Shown one piece after another: positions 43,879-52,503 of a stretch of 64,000 nt of DNA. A program made the translations under genes and the position numbers. Source of the stretch: Cytophagales bacterium. Lineage in GTDB: Bacteria > Bacteroidota > Bacteroidia > Cytophagales > Bernardetiaceae. The first letter of the stretch is position 1. Each line of letters opens with the position of its first letter. The notes beneath the pieces are model-generated. The model was not told where the DNA came from. It searched no databases and saw only the letters and a list, made by a program, of their open reading frames with translations. Location: NCBI GenBank assembly GCA_004293815.1, contig RDZD01000015.1, positions 45,806 to 109,805 on the forward strand. Direction: 5' to 3'.

Positions 43879-43886
43879 CAAATCTA
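43879..43886 (-). promoter_or_regulatory. -7 element upstream of fabD
   Basis: On the minus strand TAGATTTG, an exact TAnnTTTG match, 97 bases before the fabD ATG. No TTTG is found at the -33 position. Confidence 0.4.
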
Positions 43887-43915
43887 CATTAAAATTGTCC
43901 AGCTTTTAGAGCAGA

Positions 43916-46183
43916 CTAGAGTTTATTTTTTATGACTTTGCTGTTTGCAGACTGCCACTTGTTTTGCCATTTGATGATATAAACACCGCTTGGCAGAGCA
44001 CTAAGGTCTATTTCATAGTTCTGTGCGTCAAAAGTTAAGATGGTTGCCTCCACTTTTTTGCCCATCAAATCATATACTTCTATCGAACCCTTTTCTGATG
44101 CCTGTGGAACAGTTACGCGTACACGGTCTTGCGTGGGATTGGGGTAAAGTAATATTTGTTGTGGTAAGTCTACACTTATTTCGGTAAGCTTAGTTAAAGC
44201 ACTCAAATCAAGCTCAAAAGAGTTCATCAGTGCATCGTTAGACTGAAAGACCAGTTTGGCACGCGCATCTTTTTCCTTCCCAGAACTGAACACAATATCT
44301 ACTTCAAAACTTTCGCCCGCAGCCAGTGTAGCTGGCAATTTTTTAGAGAACTTAAACCGCTTATCATCTAAAATACTGCTTTCTATCAGTTTGAGAGTGG
44401 CAAGTCCTTTGTTTTCAAGCTTGAGACTTTTTGTAAGAGGTTTCCCTACCTCCATGATACCAAAGAACAGGTTATCACCAGTACTGAGAGTTTGCCCGCT
44501 TTCGCTTAAAACCAAACTGGCAAATGGAGAGGCGGTTTGCCCAAGTGTGTAATTTAATGTAAAATCGTAGATAAACTCATTACCAAAGTCAGGATTGAAA
44601 GATCTGATAGGGTTACCGTCTTTTCTCAGCTGAACATAGCCTCTGCCAGCTGCTCCATTGAAGGGCCAATAAAAGCCGTCGCCGTTGCTGTCTTTGATCA
44701 ACAAGCGATAACAACCTGGTGGGTAGTTGAGCGGAATATCGTATACCTCATTGGCCATTTTGGCTACAGAGAGTACTTTTTCGCCTGTATTGAGATGAAT
44801 AATTTCAAGCGAATTTTCAGAAAATTTATTGTTAGATCTAATAAAAAAGTTTAAAGTATTGTCCAACACTGGTGCAAGTTTAAAGTTTACTGCCATGCTG
44901 TTGTCTTTGCTGTACTCATCCGTTTCTGAGTTAGGTTCAGAAAGCTTTACCCAAAAAACATTGTCTACACCTGTCCATGTCCCCCAGTTACTGCTTGGCA
45001 GCTCCACCTCAGCCACTTCCCCAAAATTCAAGTTTCCATACCATACGTAAACAGAGGTTTGGCCTGTTCCTTGTACTCCGTATTCTATTTTTACTTTTTT
45101 GAGAACATTTGAGCCATTATTCCGAATGGCTATGCGAGCATTTGTACAAGTGGTATTGAAGCGCACATTGGACTTTTGATTAGGCGTGATGATGCTTTCC
45201 ATAGCTGCATCATTTTTTGCACTGATGTCGCCATAGCTTACCAACTGTGCACTAAGAATATAAGAGGGTGCTTGCGTACCACTCCATGTATACTTCTCTA
45301 TGTTCAAGTCAATCGTGTTGTCTGTATCAAACTTCAAAAAGGGCTTGAGTTCATGATCAAAAACGCCCACTTTGTCACCTGGACACCAATTGGCGCGATT
45401 AAAAACCCACGTACCAGCCTGTGGCCAAATAGGATTAGAACCGCAGTCATCACGCCACATTTTTACTTTTGCTACATTTTGATTATTGACTTTAAGCTGA
45501 TAGTTGCGCTCACAGAACTCTGCGCAATTATTGCTATTGTCAAAGCCATGTCCCGTAACCAATACTTTAAAGCGGGCATCTTTAGTGCCATCTGCCAACT
45601 TAACTGTTCTTTCTGGCAATGAAAGGCGTTCAAACTCATCAGCGGTTTTGTAAGCATCACTCACTCGGTACACGTTTTCAATCCCTAAAACTTCCCTAAC
45701 TGGCTGTCCTTCTATAAGTTCAAACCAAACCGTGGCACTAAATCCGCTAGACCAACCATCGTAAAATACTCTAATGGGAACATCGCCATTCAGTATAGGA
45801 GCGAAATCCGTCACATCGTAGGTATGCGTAATGCTCCACTTGTTGCTAAAACCCTGCTGCGACCTAGCCATATAACCTCCATAAGGCGTAATGAGGCGGC
45901 CTAGCTCGTATAAAACGGTATCCCCTGTTTTACTAGCTTTCTTAGCGTCAATACGAACGGTGTAGTCCCAGTCGCTACAACCTGAAGAGGCACAGCCTAA
46001 ACTAAAGTGCATAAGCATTTTACGGTATTTTTTACCTGCCGCAGGAAAATTTACCAGCTCCTCATAGCCCTCATTCCAGACCATGTTTACGCGTGTGTGA
46101 GCCGAAACAACTGTCGTGTCATTGGCCTTTGAAAAGTATCCCCAAAAAAGAAGAGGAATCAAGCAAAGCAAAAAAGATTTCAT
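43916..46183 (-). CDS. T9SS-secreted protein with PNGase F-like region
   Basis: 755 residues with a signal peptide (to about residue 20). Residues about 30-330 resemble peptide-N-glycosidase F: SLGCASSGCSDWDYT, RLITPYGGYMARS, THTYDVTDFAPIL, VTGHGFDNSNNCAEFCERN and WPQAGTWVFNRANWCPG. A beta-sandwich middle and an ASH-like domain (ESGQTLSTGDNLFFGIMEVGK, about 555-640, given in part) follow. The last 80 residues start ILLYPNPTQDRVRV and end in a type-A T9SS sorting domain. It is likely exported across the outer membrane. Whether it hydrolyses N-glycans is not shown; the glutamate and aspartate residues of the active site should be mapped by alignment. Confidence 0.85.
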   Translation of the reverse strand: MKSFLLCLIPLLFWGYFSKANDTTVVSAHTRVNMVWNEGYEELVNFPAAGKKYRKMLMHFSLGCASSGCSDWDYTVRIDAKKASKTGDTVLYELGRLITPYGGYMARSQQGFSNKWSITHTYDVTDFAPILNGDVPIRVFYDGWSSGFSATVWFELIEGQPVREVLGIENVYRVSDAYKTADEFERLSLPERTVKLADGTKDARFKVLVTGHGFDNSNNCAEFCERNYQLKVNNQNVAKVKMWRDDCGSNPIWPQAGTWVFNRANWCPGDKVGVFDHELKPFLKFDTDNTIDLNIEKYTWSGTQAPSYILSAQLVSYGDISAKNDAAMESIITPNQKSNVRFNTTCTNARIAIRNNGSNVLKKVKIEYGVQGTGQTSVYVWYGNLNFGEVAEVELPSSNWGTWTGVDNVFWVKLSEPNSETDEYSKDNSMAVNFKLAPVLDNTLNFFIRSNNKFSENSLEIIHLNTGEKVLSVAKMANEVYDIPLNYPPGCYRLLIKDSNGDGFYWPFNGAAGRGYVQLRKDGNPIRSFNPDFGNEFIYDFTLNYTLGQTASPFASLVLSESGQTLSTGDNLFFGIMEVGKPLTKSLKLENKGLATLKLIESSILDDKRFKFSKKLPATLAAGESFEVDIVFSSGKEKDARAKLVFQSNDALMNSFELDLSALTKLTEISVDLPQQILLYPNPTQDRVRVTVPQASEKGSIEVYDLMGKKVEATILTFDAQNYEIDLSALPSGVYIIKWQNKWQSANSKVIKNKL

Positions 46184-46481
46184 AGGTTAGTGCTGTTTGT
46201 AAAATGATCATGCGTATAAAAACGCTCTAAATCTAAGACAAATCATCTAGAAATAAAACTTTTGCCATAAATCGTTATCTAAAACAAAGGAATGTCTAGT
46301 CCTGCTTTTTTAGGAGTATAAAGGACTAATCCCAAAGGCGTATGGACACACACTAAAAATGGGACTTTTTACAAGCTATTAGAGGTATAATTCTCCAAAA
46401 AAAATCTTTAGCAAAACAGCTAACAAACCATCAAATAGACATGTATGTGTATAAAAATCTTCTAAAAGGCTATTCTAAAAA

Positions 46482-46934
46482 TCAGTCATTGAGTTGCAGA
46501 AGAGCCGAAATACTATCCATTTTTTGCTGTTCGGTGCTAGAGATTCCCTCTGAGGATTCCGCAAAAACTTCCAAAAGTTCTACAATATCTTCTTTATACT
46601 CAGGATGAATAGTCAAATATTCAGCTAGTGCGTCCAGAAAAAGTGGCTCCCAACCGTTGAGTTTTTCCAGTGTGTGCCGAAGTTCTCCCAAAAACATTTC
46701 GGTGTATTCGTGGCGCAAATCTTGGCTTGGGCTGTCATCAAAGTGGGCACGTGCCATAAATTCTGCCAAATTCTCTATATAAAACCATTCGTCTTCGTCT
46801 ATTTGGCCGTCTGCCATCACCACCAAAAGAGCAGGAAAAAATGTAACGAAGGTTTTAAACTGGTTTTCTTGCAACTTAGAGCCAGTCTCTTCCTTAAACT
46901 GGTAATAGAGCTGAGTGATTTTATTGTTGGTCAT
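46482..46934 (-). CDS. TerB-like helical protein
   Basis: 150 residues from the ATG at 46934 (MTNNKITQLYYQF). The segment FPALLVVMADGQIDEDEWFYI (given in part) has the acidic helix-loop motif found in TerB-fold proteins, and the rest is helical with a Glu-rich C-terminus. Cytoplasmic; no signal peptide. A role in stress response or metal sensing would be typical of the fold but is not demonstrated. It is a single gene. Confidence 0.5.
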   Translation of the reverse strand: MTNNKITQLYYQFKEETGSKLQENQFKTFVTFFPALLVVMADGQIDEDEWFYIENLAEFMARAHFDDSPSQDLRHEYTEMFLGELRHTLEKLNGWEPLFLDALAEYLTIHPEYKEDIVELLEVFAESSEGISSTEQQKMDSISALLQLND

Positions 46935-47435
46935 AGCAATGCGTAGTTTCTGGCGAGGGCACAATTGTAAGTACTTGTCAATGTTTTGATATAAAGGATG
47001 TGAACAAAATCAATGCCGTGAGCAGTTTTTTTCCACAGAAGCATCAGATTTTAAGTTTAACAGGCCAAAATTGTCGTTTATGTTTCGCTTATTCGCTCTC
47101 ATCGTCAAATATACTCAAATATGTACCCTTGCTTCTTTTAGAGACTAAACCACCTCACAGCTTCTCAAAAGATACTCAAGCGTAAACAAAATATTTAAGT
47201 ACAGTTGCGCATCTCAAACAAGATTTGAGAATATTTTTTGAAATTCTCTACCAACTCTTTGCGATTATTTGCGTATATTGCAACGTTTTTAGTGCAGTTC
47301 TTAGTGCTTGCCCAAAACAGCTTTTTGTCCTGCTCTAGCCCAATAGGTCTCCCAAAACTCTGCTGGTATGCTCTTAGTCGCCCTTAGTTTTGCGAGATTT
47401 TTCCTGTATCTTTAACCATTGTTCTGAACCACATC
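46935..47435. other. Intergenic region upstream of the DUF349 gene
   Basis: 501 bases without a supported gene. Several TTTG and TATATTG-like sequences occur between 47235 and 47285, but none has good spacing. A frame from 47000 to 47185 has a GTG start, no conserved pattern and poor composition, and is not called. Confidence 0.5.
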
Positions 47436-49313
47436 ATGGAAAACGAAAAAGACCTCGAACAAGCCCTCCCCAATGCTGAAGATTCTTCTGCAAAGCTCGC
47501 CGCCACAGAAACTACGGCTGAAACCGTTGCTGTTGCACTTGAAGAAGACTTTAGTGGACTCCCTCTAAGTGAATTGCTCAAAAATGCTAACCAGCTACAT
47601 GAATCAGTGAAACAAAGCGAAAGCGTAGATTTCAAAAAAACTGATCGTACCCTCCAAAAACTCAAAGAGGCCGTTGACGCACATAACAGAAGCGAAAGAG
47701 AGGCCGCGCTCGACAAATTCAAGACTGCCAATGAAGGCAATTCTGAAGGATTTGACTTTAAACGCTCAGTAGAAGTAGAAAGCTTTTACGAAATATTTAA
47801 AGACATTAAGGACAGAAAAAGCAAGCATATCAAAAAACTTGAGAGCGACAAGCAACAAAATTTGAGTAAAAAGAGTAGCATCTTGGAACAGATAAAAGCA
47901 CTCACTGAAAAAATGGATGGGCCTGATGCCAGCGACGAGAGCAATAAAAAGGATATGGAGAGCTACAAGGCACTTCTCCAAGAGTGGAAGGCTACAGGAT
48001 CTGTACCACAAGAGTCAGCAGACGAACTCAACAAGCGTTATCGCGCACTCACAGACCAGTTCCACAGCCGCAAAAAGCTTGACAATGAGGCCAGAGAGTT
48101 TGACCGTAAACGAAACTTGGACGCAAAGCTAAAAATTTGTGAAAAAGCAGAAGAGTTATCCAAACTCGACAATGTGAACGAAGCCGTTAGACAGCTCAAT
48201 ATTTTGCACCAAGAGTTCAAGAAGTTTGGCCCTGTGCCCAAAGATCGTCAAGAAGAAATTTGGTCTAGGTTTAAAGTAGCTTCAGATGTGGTGTATAATC
48301 ACAAGAAAGCTTCCTCTGAAGATTTCAAAAAAACACTAGAAGACAACATGAAGCTCAAGCAAGAGCTTTGTTTGGAAATAGAAAAATATGCTGATTTTCA
48401 AACCGACCGCATGAAAGAGTGGAACATCAAAACAAAAGAAGTTTTGGCCATTCAGGAGCGTTGGGACAAAGTAGGAGCAGCCCCAAAAGAGGTTTCTAAA
48501 AGCTTGAATAAGCAGTTTTGGAAAGACTTGAAATCATTCTTTCAAAACAAAACCAAGTTTTATGAAGGGATGAGCGCAGAGCGCAATGCTAACTTGGCTC
48601 AAAAAGTAGCCATCTGTGAGCAAGTAGAAGCTTTGAAAGGGAGTTTCAACTGGGATGAAGACAGCGACAAGATTAAAGACTTACAAAACGAGTGGAAAAA
48701 AATTGGCCCTGTACCTGATAACCAAAACGAAGCCATTTATGAACGCTTCAAAAACGCTTGTGATCAGTTCTTTGCACGCAAACGCAACCGCCACCAAGAA
48801 CAAGACAAAGCACAAGAGCACAACCTTGCACAAAAAGAAGCTCTTTGCAAACAAATGGAAGATTTGGTTAAAAACAATGGTTTGATTACCCTCGAAGTCC
48901 TTGAACAATTCCACGTTAAGTGGCATGAGTCTGGTCAAGTGCCCAAGAAGAACATGGATAGCATTTCAGGGCGTTTTGAAGACGCTTCCGATGCTCTCCT
49001 GCGCAAGTTTGGCACCACCGAAGAGGAATATATCAAAGCTAGAACTGAGCTGCAAGAGCGTTTGGTGCAAACCAATCCTAAATATGCCTTCAAATTCCGC
49101 AAACGCGAAGGCAATATCAAACGCCGCATCACAGCTTTGGAAAATGATATCAACCTATGGCAAAACAACATAGAGTTTTTTGCAAGTTCCAAAACTGCTG
49201 ATAAACTCCGCAGCGAGTTCAATGCTAAAATCAGCGATGCCAAAAAGGAATTGGCTGTCCTTCAAAAAGAACTCCGTATGCTTTCTGCCGCATCTGCCGC
49301 TGAAGCTAAATAA
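47436..49313 (+). CDS. DUF349 repeat protein
   Basis: 625 residues, highly charged and helical, with five DUF349 repeats. The recurring motif is W/F-K-x-x-G-x-V-P, seen as EWKATGSVPQE, EFKKFGPVPKD, RWDKVGAAPKE, EWKKIGPVPDN and KWHESGQVPKK. Each is followed by about 20 residues ending in a R-F/Y-x-x-A/L-x-D pattern. An acidic N-terminus and a C-terminal coiled coil frame the repeats. No signal peptide. Function is unknown; bacterial DUF349 proteins are common in this phylum. It has a strong terminator. Confidence 0.9.
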   Translation: MENEKDLEQALPNAEDSSAKLAATETTAETVAVALEEDFSGLPLSELLKNANQLHESVKQSESVDFKKTDRTLQKLKEAVDAHNRSEREAALDKFKTANEGNSEGFDFKRSVEVESFYEIFKDIKDRKSKHIKKLESDKQQNLSKKSSILEQIKALTEKMDGPDASDESNKKDMESYKALLQEWKATGSVPQESADELNKRYRALTDQFHSRKKLDNEAREFDRKRNLDAKLKICEKAEELSKLDNVNEAVRQLNILHQEFKKFGPVPKDRQEEIWSRFKVASDVVYNHKKASSEDFKKTLEDNMKLKQELCLEIEKYADFQTDRMKEWNIKTKEVLAIQERWDKVGAAPKEVSKSLNKQFWKDLKSFFQNKTKFYEGMSAERNANLAQKVAICEQVEALKGSFNWDEDSDKIKDLQNEWKKIGPVPDNQNEAIYERFKNACDQFFARKRNRHQEQDKAQEHNLAQKEALCKQMEDLVKNNGLITLEVLEQFHVKWHESGQVPKKNMDSISGRFEDASDALLRKFGTTEEEYIKARTELQERLVQTNPKYAFKFRKREGNIKRRITALENDINLWQNNIEFFASSKTADKLRSEFNAKISDAKKELAVLQKELRMLSAASAAEAK

Positions 49314-49333
49314 CGCCCCAAGTTCTTAAAAAC

Positions 49334-49371
49334 AAAAACAGACTAGCGGCTGTCCTGCTAGTCTGTTTTTT
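49334..49371 (+). terminator. Terminator after the DUF349 gene
   Basis: A perfect 14-bp stem (AAAAACAGACTAGC / GCTAGTCTGTTTTT), 9-nt loop and T6, starting 21 bases after the stop. Confidence 0.9.
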
Positions 49372-49423
49372 GTAAAACGAATCAAACATTGACTTTAACA
49401 CACAAAAACTTACTCATCAAACT

Positions 49424-50422
49424 ATGTCAGAGCAATCCAAATCCAATAACGCTGCTAACCTTGTGGCTTTGAATGGCATTCATCACAGTGCGTGGGGACA
49501 TCCAGCTGATCTTTTGGCCTTGAATGCTCTCAAGAAAGTGCCTGTTTTAGACAAGGTCTTGCAATATATCTTGGGAATGACCTCCGAACGCTCCATTTAC
49601 TTGCTACATTTGGCTTCGGCGGTGCGTACTAGCCCCACACAGTTCGCAAGGCTTCATCAACTTATGCGCGAAGTAAGCCAAGTATTTGGCTTAGAGGCTG
49701 AAAATATCCCGCATGTGTTCGTTACACGTGAGCTTATCATGGGCAGCGGAGCGATGGGCTGGGAAAAACCTTTCATTGTACTCACCCATACAGAGGAGCA
49801 AAACCTTTCAGATAATGAGTTAAGAGCAGTTCTTGGACGTGAATTGAGCCATATTTTATGTGGTCACATGCTCTATAAATCGCTCTTGGTGTTTATGGAT
49901 CAATTTTCGCGTTTCTTGGTATCTATACCCATTGCCAATACCGCCTACAGCGCACTGATGAGTGCCTTGCGCGAGTGGGAACGTAAATCTGAGCTTACCT
50001 GCGATCGTGCAGGCCTCTTGGCGTGTCAAAAACCAGATGCCTTTTTACGCTACGTCATGAAACAGGCGGGAGGTAATAACATCAATCAAATGAGCGTAGG
50101 CGATTTTATCTTACAGGCCGAAGAATATGCTCAAAACGATAACATGAGAGATAGCATTTTTAAAATACTGAACCTCTTAAATCAAAAACATCCCTTTGCT
50201 GTTCTCCGCGCCAGCGAAATTATCAACTGGATACGTTCAGGAGAATATGACAATATTTTGAATGGCAGCTATAACCGAGGCGAAAATCCAATAGGCAAAG
50301 AGTTTGAGAGAGCCAAAGAAAGTTATAAAAACTCTTTCTCTGAGCACTTTACTTACAATGCTGATACCAATACTGGTGGCTTTAACTGGGAGGGATTCAG
50401 AAATTTATTCAACAAAAAATAA
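49424..50422 (+). CDS. M48-like metalloprotease homologue with altered zinc motif
   Basis: 332 residues. The context of the zinc site is that of M48 peptidases: LRAVLGRELSHILCGHMLYKS with the downstream third-ligand motif ERKSELTCDRAGLLA (E190, D194). However, the canonical HExxH reads R139-E140-L-S-H143, so the first zinc histidine is Arg. No membrane helix is clear at the N-terminus. The C-terminus has a Asn/Gly-rich tail. Either an inactive chaperone-like homologue or a variant with changed metal binding. It precedes the exonuclease gene by 24 bases. Confidence 0.75.
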   Translation: MSEQSKSNNAANLVALNGIHHSAWGHPADLLALNALKKVPVLDKVLQYILGMTSERSIYLLHLASAVRTSPTQFARLHQLMREVSQVFGLEAENIPHVFVTRELIMGSGAMGWEKPFIVLTHTEEQNLSDNELRAVLGRELSHILCGHMLYKSLLVFMDQFSRFLVSIPIANTAYSALMSALREWERKSELTCDRAGLLACQKPDAFLRYVMKQAGGNNINQMSVGDFILQAEEYAQNDNMRDSIFKILNLLNQKHPFAVLRASEIINWIRSGEYDNILNGSYNRGENPIGKEFERAKESYKNSFSEHFTYNADTNTGGFNWEGFRNLFNKK

Positions 50423-50446
50423 GGCTTAAAGCTATAATCTTTATCT

Positions 50447-51256
50447 ATGAAGCTTCATCTCAAAAACCCACTTGTATTTTTTGACCTCGAGACCACGGGT
50501 ATAGACATTATGCGTGATCGAATTGTAGAAGTGGCTCTCATCAAAGTAATGCCCAATGGCGAGGAAATCCGCAAAAGACATCTCGTTAATCCTACCATAC
50601 CTATTCCTTTGGAAGTGAGTGCCCTACACGGCATTTATGATAAAGACGTGGCCAATGCACCCACATTTAAACAAATAGCCAAATCTTTTGCAGAGTTTCT
50701 CAAAGGCTCAGACTTAGCGGGCTTTAATCTTGTACGCTTTGATGTGCCGCTCCTTGTGGAAGAATTTCTTCGTGCAGGTGTAACTTTTGATGTAAGTAAA
50801 AGGCTTATTGTTGATGTACAGCGTATTTATCACCTCATGGAGCCTCGTACCCTGTCGGCAGCCTATCGCTTCTACTGCCAACGCGAGCTAACTAATGCAC
50901 ATACGGCTGAAGCCGATACAGAGGCTACTTATGAAGTGCTCAAAGCGCAGATTGAACTATACAAAAACACCAGTTTAACGGATAAAAACGGCCTACAATA
51001 CTTCCCTATTCAGAATGATATGGTTGTTTTACACGAACTGGCCATGTCCAACAAAATAGACCTGGCGGGGCGCATGGTCTATGACCAACATAAAAGAGCG
51101 GTTTTTAACTTTGGAAAGCACAAAGATAAATTGGTGATAGATGTTCTTCAAAAAGAGCCTACTTATTATGACTGGGTGATGAATGGCGAATTTCCGCTAG
51201 ACACCAAACAAAAACTGACCGAGATAAAACTAAGTATGACCTCATTGAGTGCTTAG
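50447..51256 (+). CDS. DnaQ-family 3'-5' exonuclease
   Basis: 269 residues. The exonuclease motifs are FFDLETTGI (Exo I: D, E), LAGFNLVRFDVPLL (Exo II) and NAHTAEADTEATYEVL (Exo III, with the HxxxxD). The C-terminal 80 residues have VFNFGKHKDKLVIDVL and YYDWVMNGEF, a zinc-free phage-like tail domain common in Bacteroidota homologues. It may proofread DNA polymerase or act in repair. Possibly cotranscribed with the M48-like gene. Confidence 0.92.
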   Translation: MKLHLKNPLVFFDLETTGIDIMRDRIVEVALIKVMPNGEEIRKRHLVNPTIPIPLEVSALHGIYDKDVANAPTFKQIAKSFAEFLKGSDLAGFNLVRFDVPLLVEEFLRAGVTFDVSKRLIVDVQRIYHLMEPRTLSAAYRFYCQRELTNAHTAEADTEATYEVLKAQIELYKNTSLTDKNGLQYFPIQNDMVVLHELAMSNKIDLAGRMVYDQHKRAVFNFGKHKDKLVIDVLQKEPTYYDWVMNGEFPLDTKQKLTEIKLSMTSLSA

Positions 51257-51475
51257 CTCTTATCCCAATCACCTCATAGCTCTAAGATTTGAAGTACTGT
51301 CTCATTCTGCTCAAACGCGATTAGGTATCTTAATCTAAAAGCCTAAAATGACACAATACAAAATAATTTACAATAAAGCGTGTAGCATTAAGCATCTAAT
51401 TTGTGCCTGATTACAAAGCTTTTACAAAACAAAGACGAACTTTTTTTAAAAAAATAGTTTTTTTTGCTTCTAAAA

Positions 51476-51507
51476 TTTGGTAAATATTGTAAACCTTCGC
51501 ACCTTTG
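51476..51507 (+). promoter_or_regulatory. Promoter of tRNA-Ser
   Basis: TTTG (51476-51479), 20 bases, CACCTTTG (51500-51507), one mismatch at the first -7 base. The tRNA begins 5 bases later, consistent with a transcript start very close to the mature 5' end. Confidence 0.65.
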
Positions 51508-51511
51508 CAGC

Positions 51512-51597
51512 GGAGAAATGGCAGAGTGGTCGATTGCGGCGGTCTTGAAAACCGTTGAAGGCAACTTCCGGGGGTTCGAATCCCTCTTTCTCCGCCA
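51512..51597 (+). tRNA. tRNA-Ser (anticodon TGA), 3' CCA encoded
   Basis: A class II tRNA. Acceptor GGAGAAA/TTTCTCC pairs fully, with discriminator G followed by encoded CCA. The anticodon loop CTTGAAA gives TGA. A long variable arm (TTGAAGGCAACTTCC) precedes the T stem GGGGG/CCCTC-type arm with TTCGAAT loop. The encoded CCA contrasts with the tRNA-Arg in this window. Confidence 0.95.
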
Positions 51598-51599
51598 GA

Positions 51600-51634
51600 A
51601 GCGCGGTTACTTAGAAAGTAATCGCGCTTTTTTT
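51600..51634 (+). terminator. Terminator after tRNA-Ser
   Basis: A 12-bp stem (AGCGCGGTTACT / AGTAATCGCGCT, one G-T pair) with a 5-nt loop and a T7 run, starting just after the encoded CCA. Confidence 0.9.
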
Positions 51635-51682
51635 ATGCTTTAGCTCAAATCTTTAAGCAGACATTTTTGCGTAGGTAAACCA

Positions 51683-51721
51683 GCGGCTGTGTTTTTTTCT
51701 GTACTTTTGCGGCTGTGTTTT
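51683..51721. promoter_or_regulatory. Direct repeats around the -7 element of the VanX-type gene
   Basis: GCGGCTGTGTTTT occurs at 51683-51695 and 51709-51721 (26 bases apart). TACTTTTG at 51702-51709, an exact -7 match, lies between them. No TTTG at -33. Two binding sites for an activator or repressor are possible; the ATG follows at 51751. Confidence 0.45.
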
Positions 51722-51750
51722 CGTCTTTTGATCTTTAAGCTTCTATAACC

Positions 51751-52488
51751 ATGTTTTTTGTTCCTCAGCTCATCTATACAGCTTTTTGGGTGCTCACTTT
51801 TTGCTTGTCTGGGCTGTTTTTGGGTGGTTGCTCGTCAAGCAGCTCAAAAGAAATGCCTAAAAGCAAAACCAAGCAACAATCTTTGGTAGTTAACAAGCCT
51901 AATCCCACCCCACTGGACACCGCTTGGAAATCTGCTCACGACTCTACGCTGGTAGAAGTGCTAAAAGTGGATAAATCGTTTATTTTAGACATTCGCTACG
52001 CCACCACCAACAACTTTATGAAAATAAAGGTGTACCCCTGCGATAAATGTTTGCTCCGCAAATGTGCAGCAGAAGCCCTCAAAAAAGCCAATGATCTTTT
52101 CAAAAAAGATGGTTTCATGGTTAAGATTTATGACGGTTATAGACCTCTGTCTGTGCAGTGGGAGCTTTGGAACAGAACCTCTAACAAAAACTATGTAGCC
52201 AATCCACGCAAAGGTTCTAACCACAATCGAGGTTGTGCCGTAGATATGACCCTTACCGACCTTAACGGCAAAGAGCTGGATATGGGCACGCCTTATGATT
52301 TTTTTGGGCCAGAAGCGCACCATACCTATACTAACCTGCCAGCTAAAGTTCTCAAAAACAGACAAAAGCTCAAGTCTGTAATGGAGAGTGTAGGTTTCAA
52401 ACATATTTCTAATGAGTGGTGGCATTACGACTACAAAATTAAATACAGCGTGTTGGATCAGCCCTTACCCTGTGATAAAGCTCCCTAG
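51751..52488 (+). CDS. VanX-type D-alanyl-D-alanine dipeptidase lipoprotein (M15D)
   Basis: 245 residues with a lipobox FLGGC (Cys27). The zinc site is intact: SNHNRGCAVDMTL supplies H158 and D165, and EWWHYDY supplies E222 and H225; DGYRPL has the transition-state Arg131. It would hydrolyse D-Ala-D-Ala in the periplasm. Position on the outer membrane differs from cytoplasmic vancomycin-resistance VanX, and no van genes are near, so a role in peptidoglycan recycling is more likely than drug resistance. Confidence 0.93.
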   Translation: MFFVPQLIYTAFWVLTFCLSGLFLGGCSSSSSKEMPKSKTKQQSLVVNKPNPTPLDTAWKSAHDSTLVEVLKVDKSFILDIRYATTNNFMKIKVYPCDKCLLRKCAAEALKKANDLFKKDGFMVKIYDGYRPLSVQWELWNRTSNKNYVANPRKGSNHNRGCAVDMTLTDLNGKELDMGTPYDFFGPEAHHTYTNLPAKVLKNRQKLKSVMESVGFKHISNEWWHYDYKIKYSVLDQPLPCDKAP

Positions 52489-52503
52489 ACAACTCTCAAA
52501 GCA

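Noticed and set aside
47000..47185. 61-codon frame upstream of the DUF349 gene
   Set aside because: GTG start, no promoter, no conserved motif; likely chance.
51751..52488. Vancomycin-resistance gene
   Set aside because: The product is a lipoprotein and no vanH, vanA or regulator gene is adjacent; a housekeeping dipeptidase is more likely.
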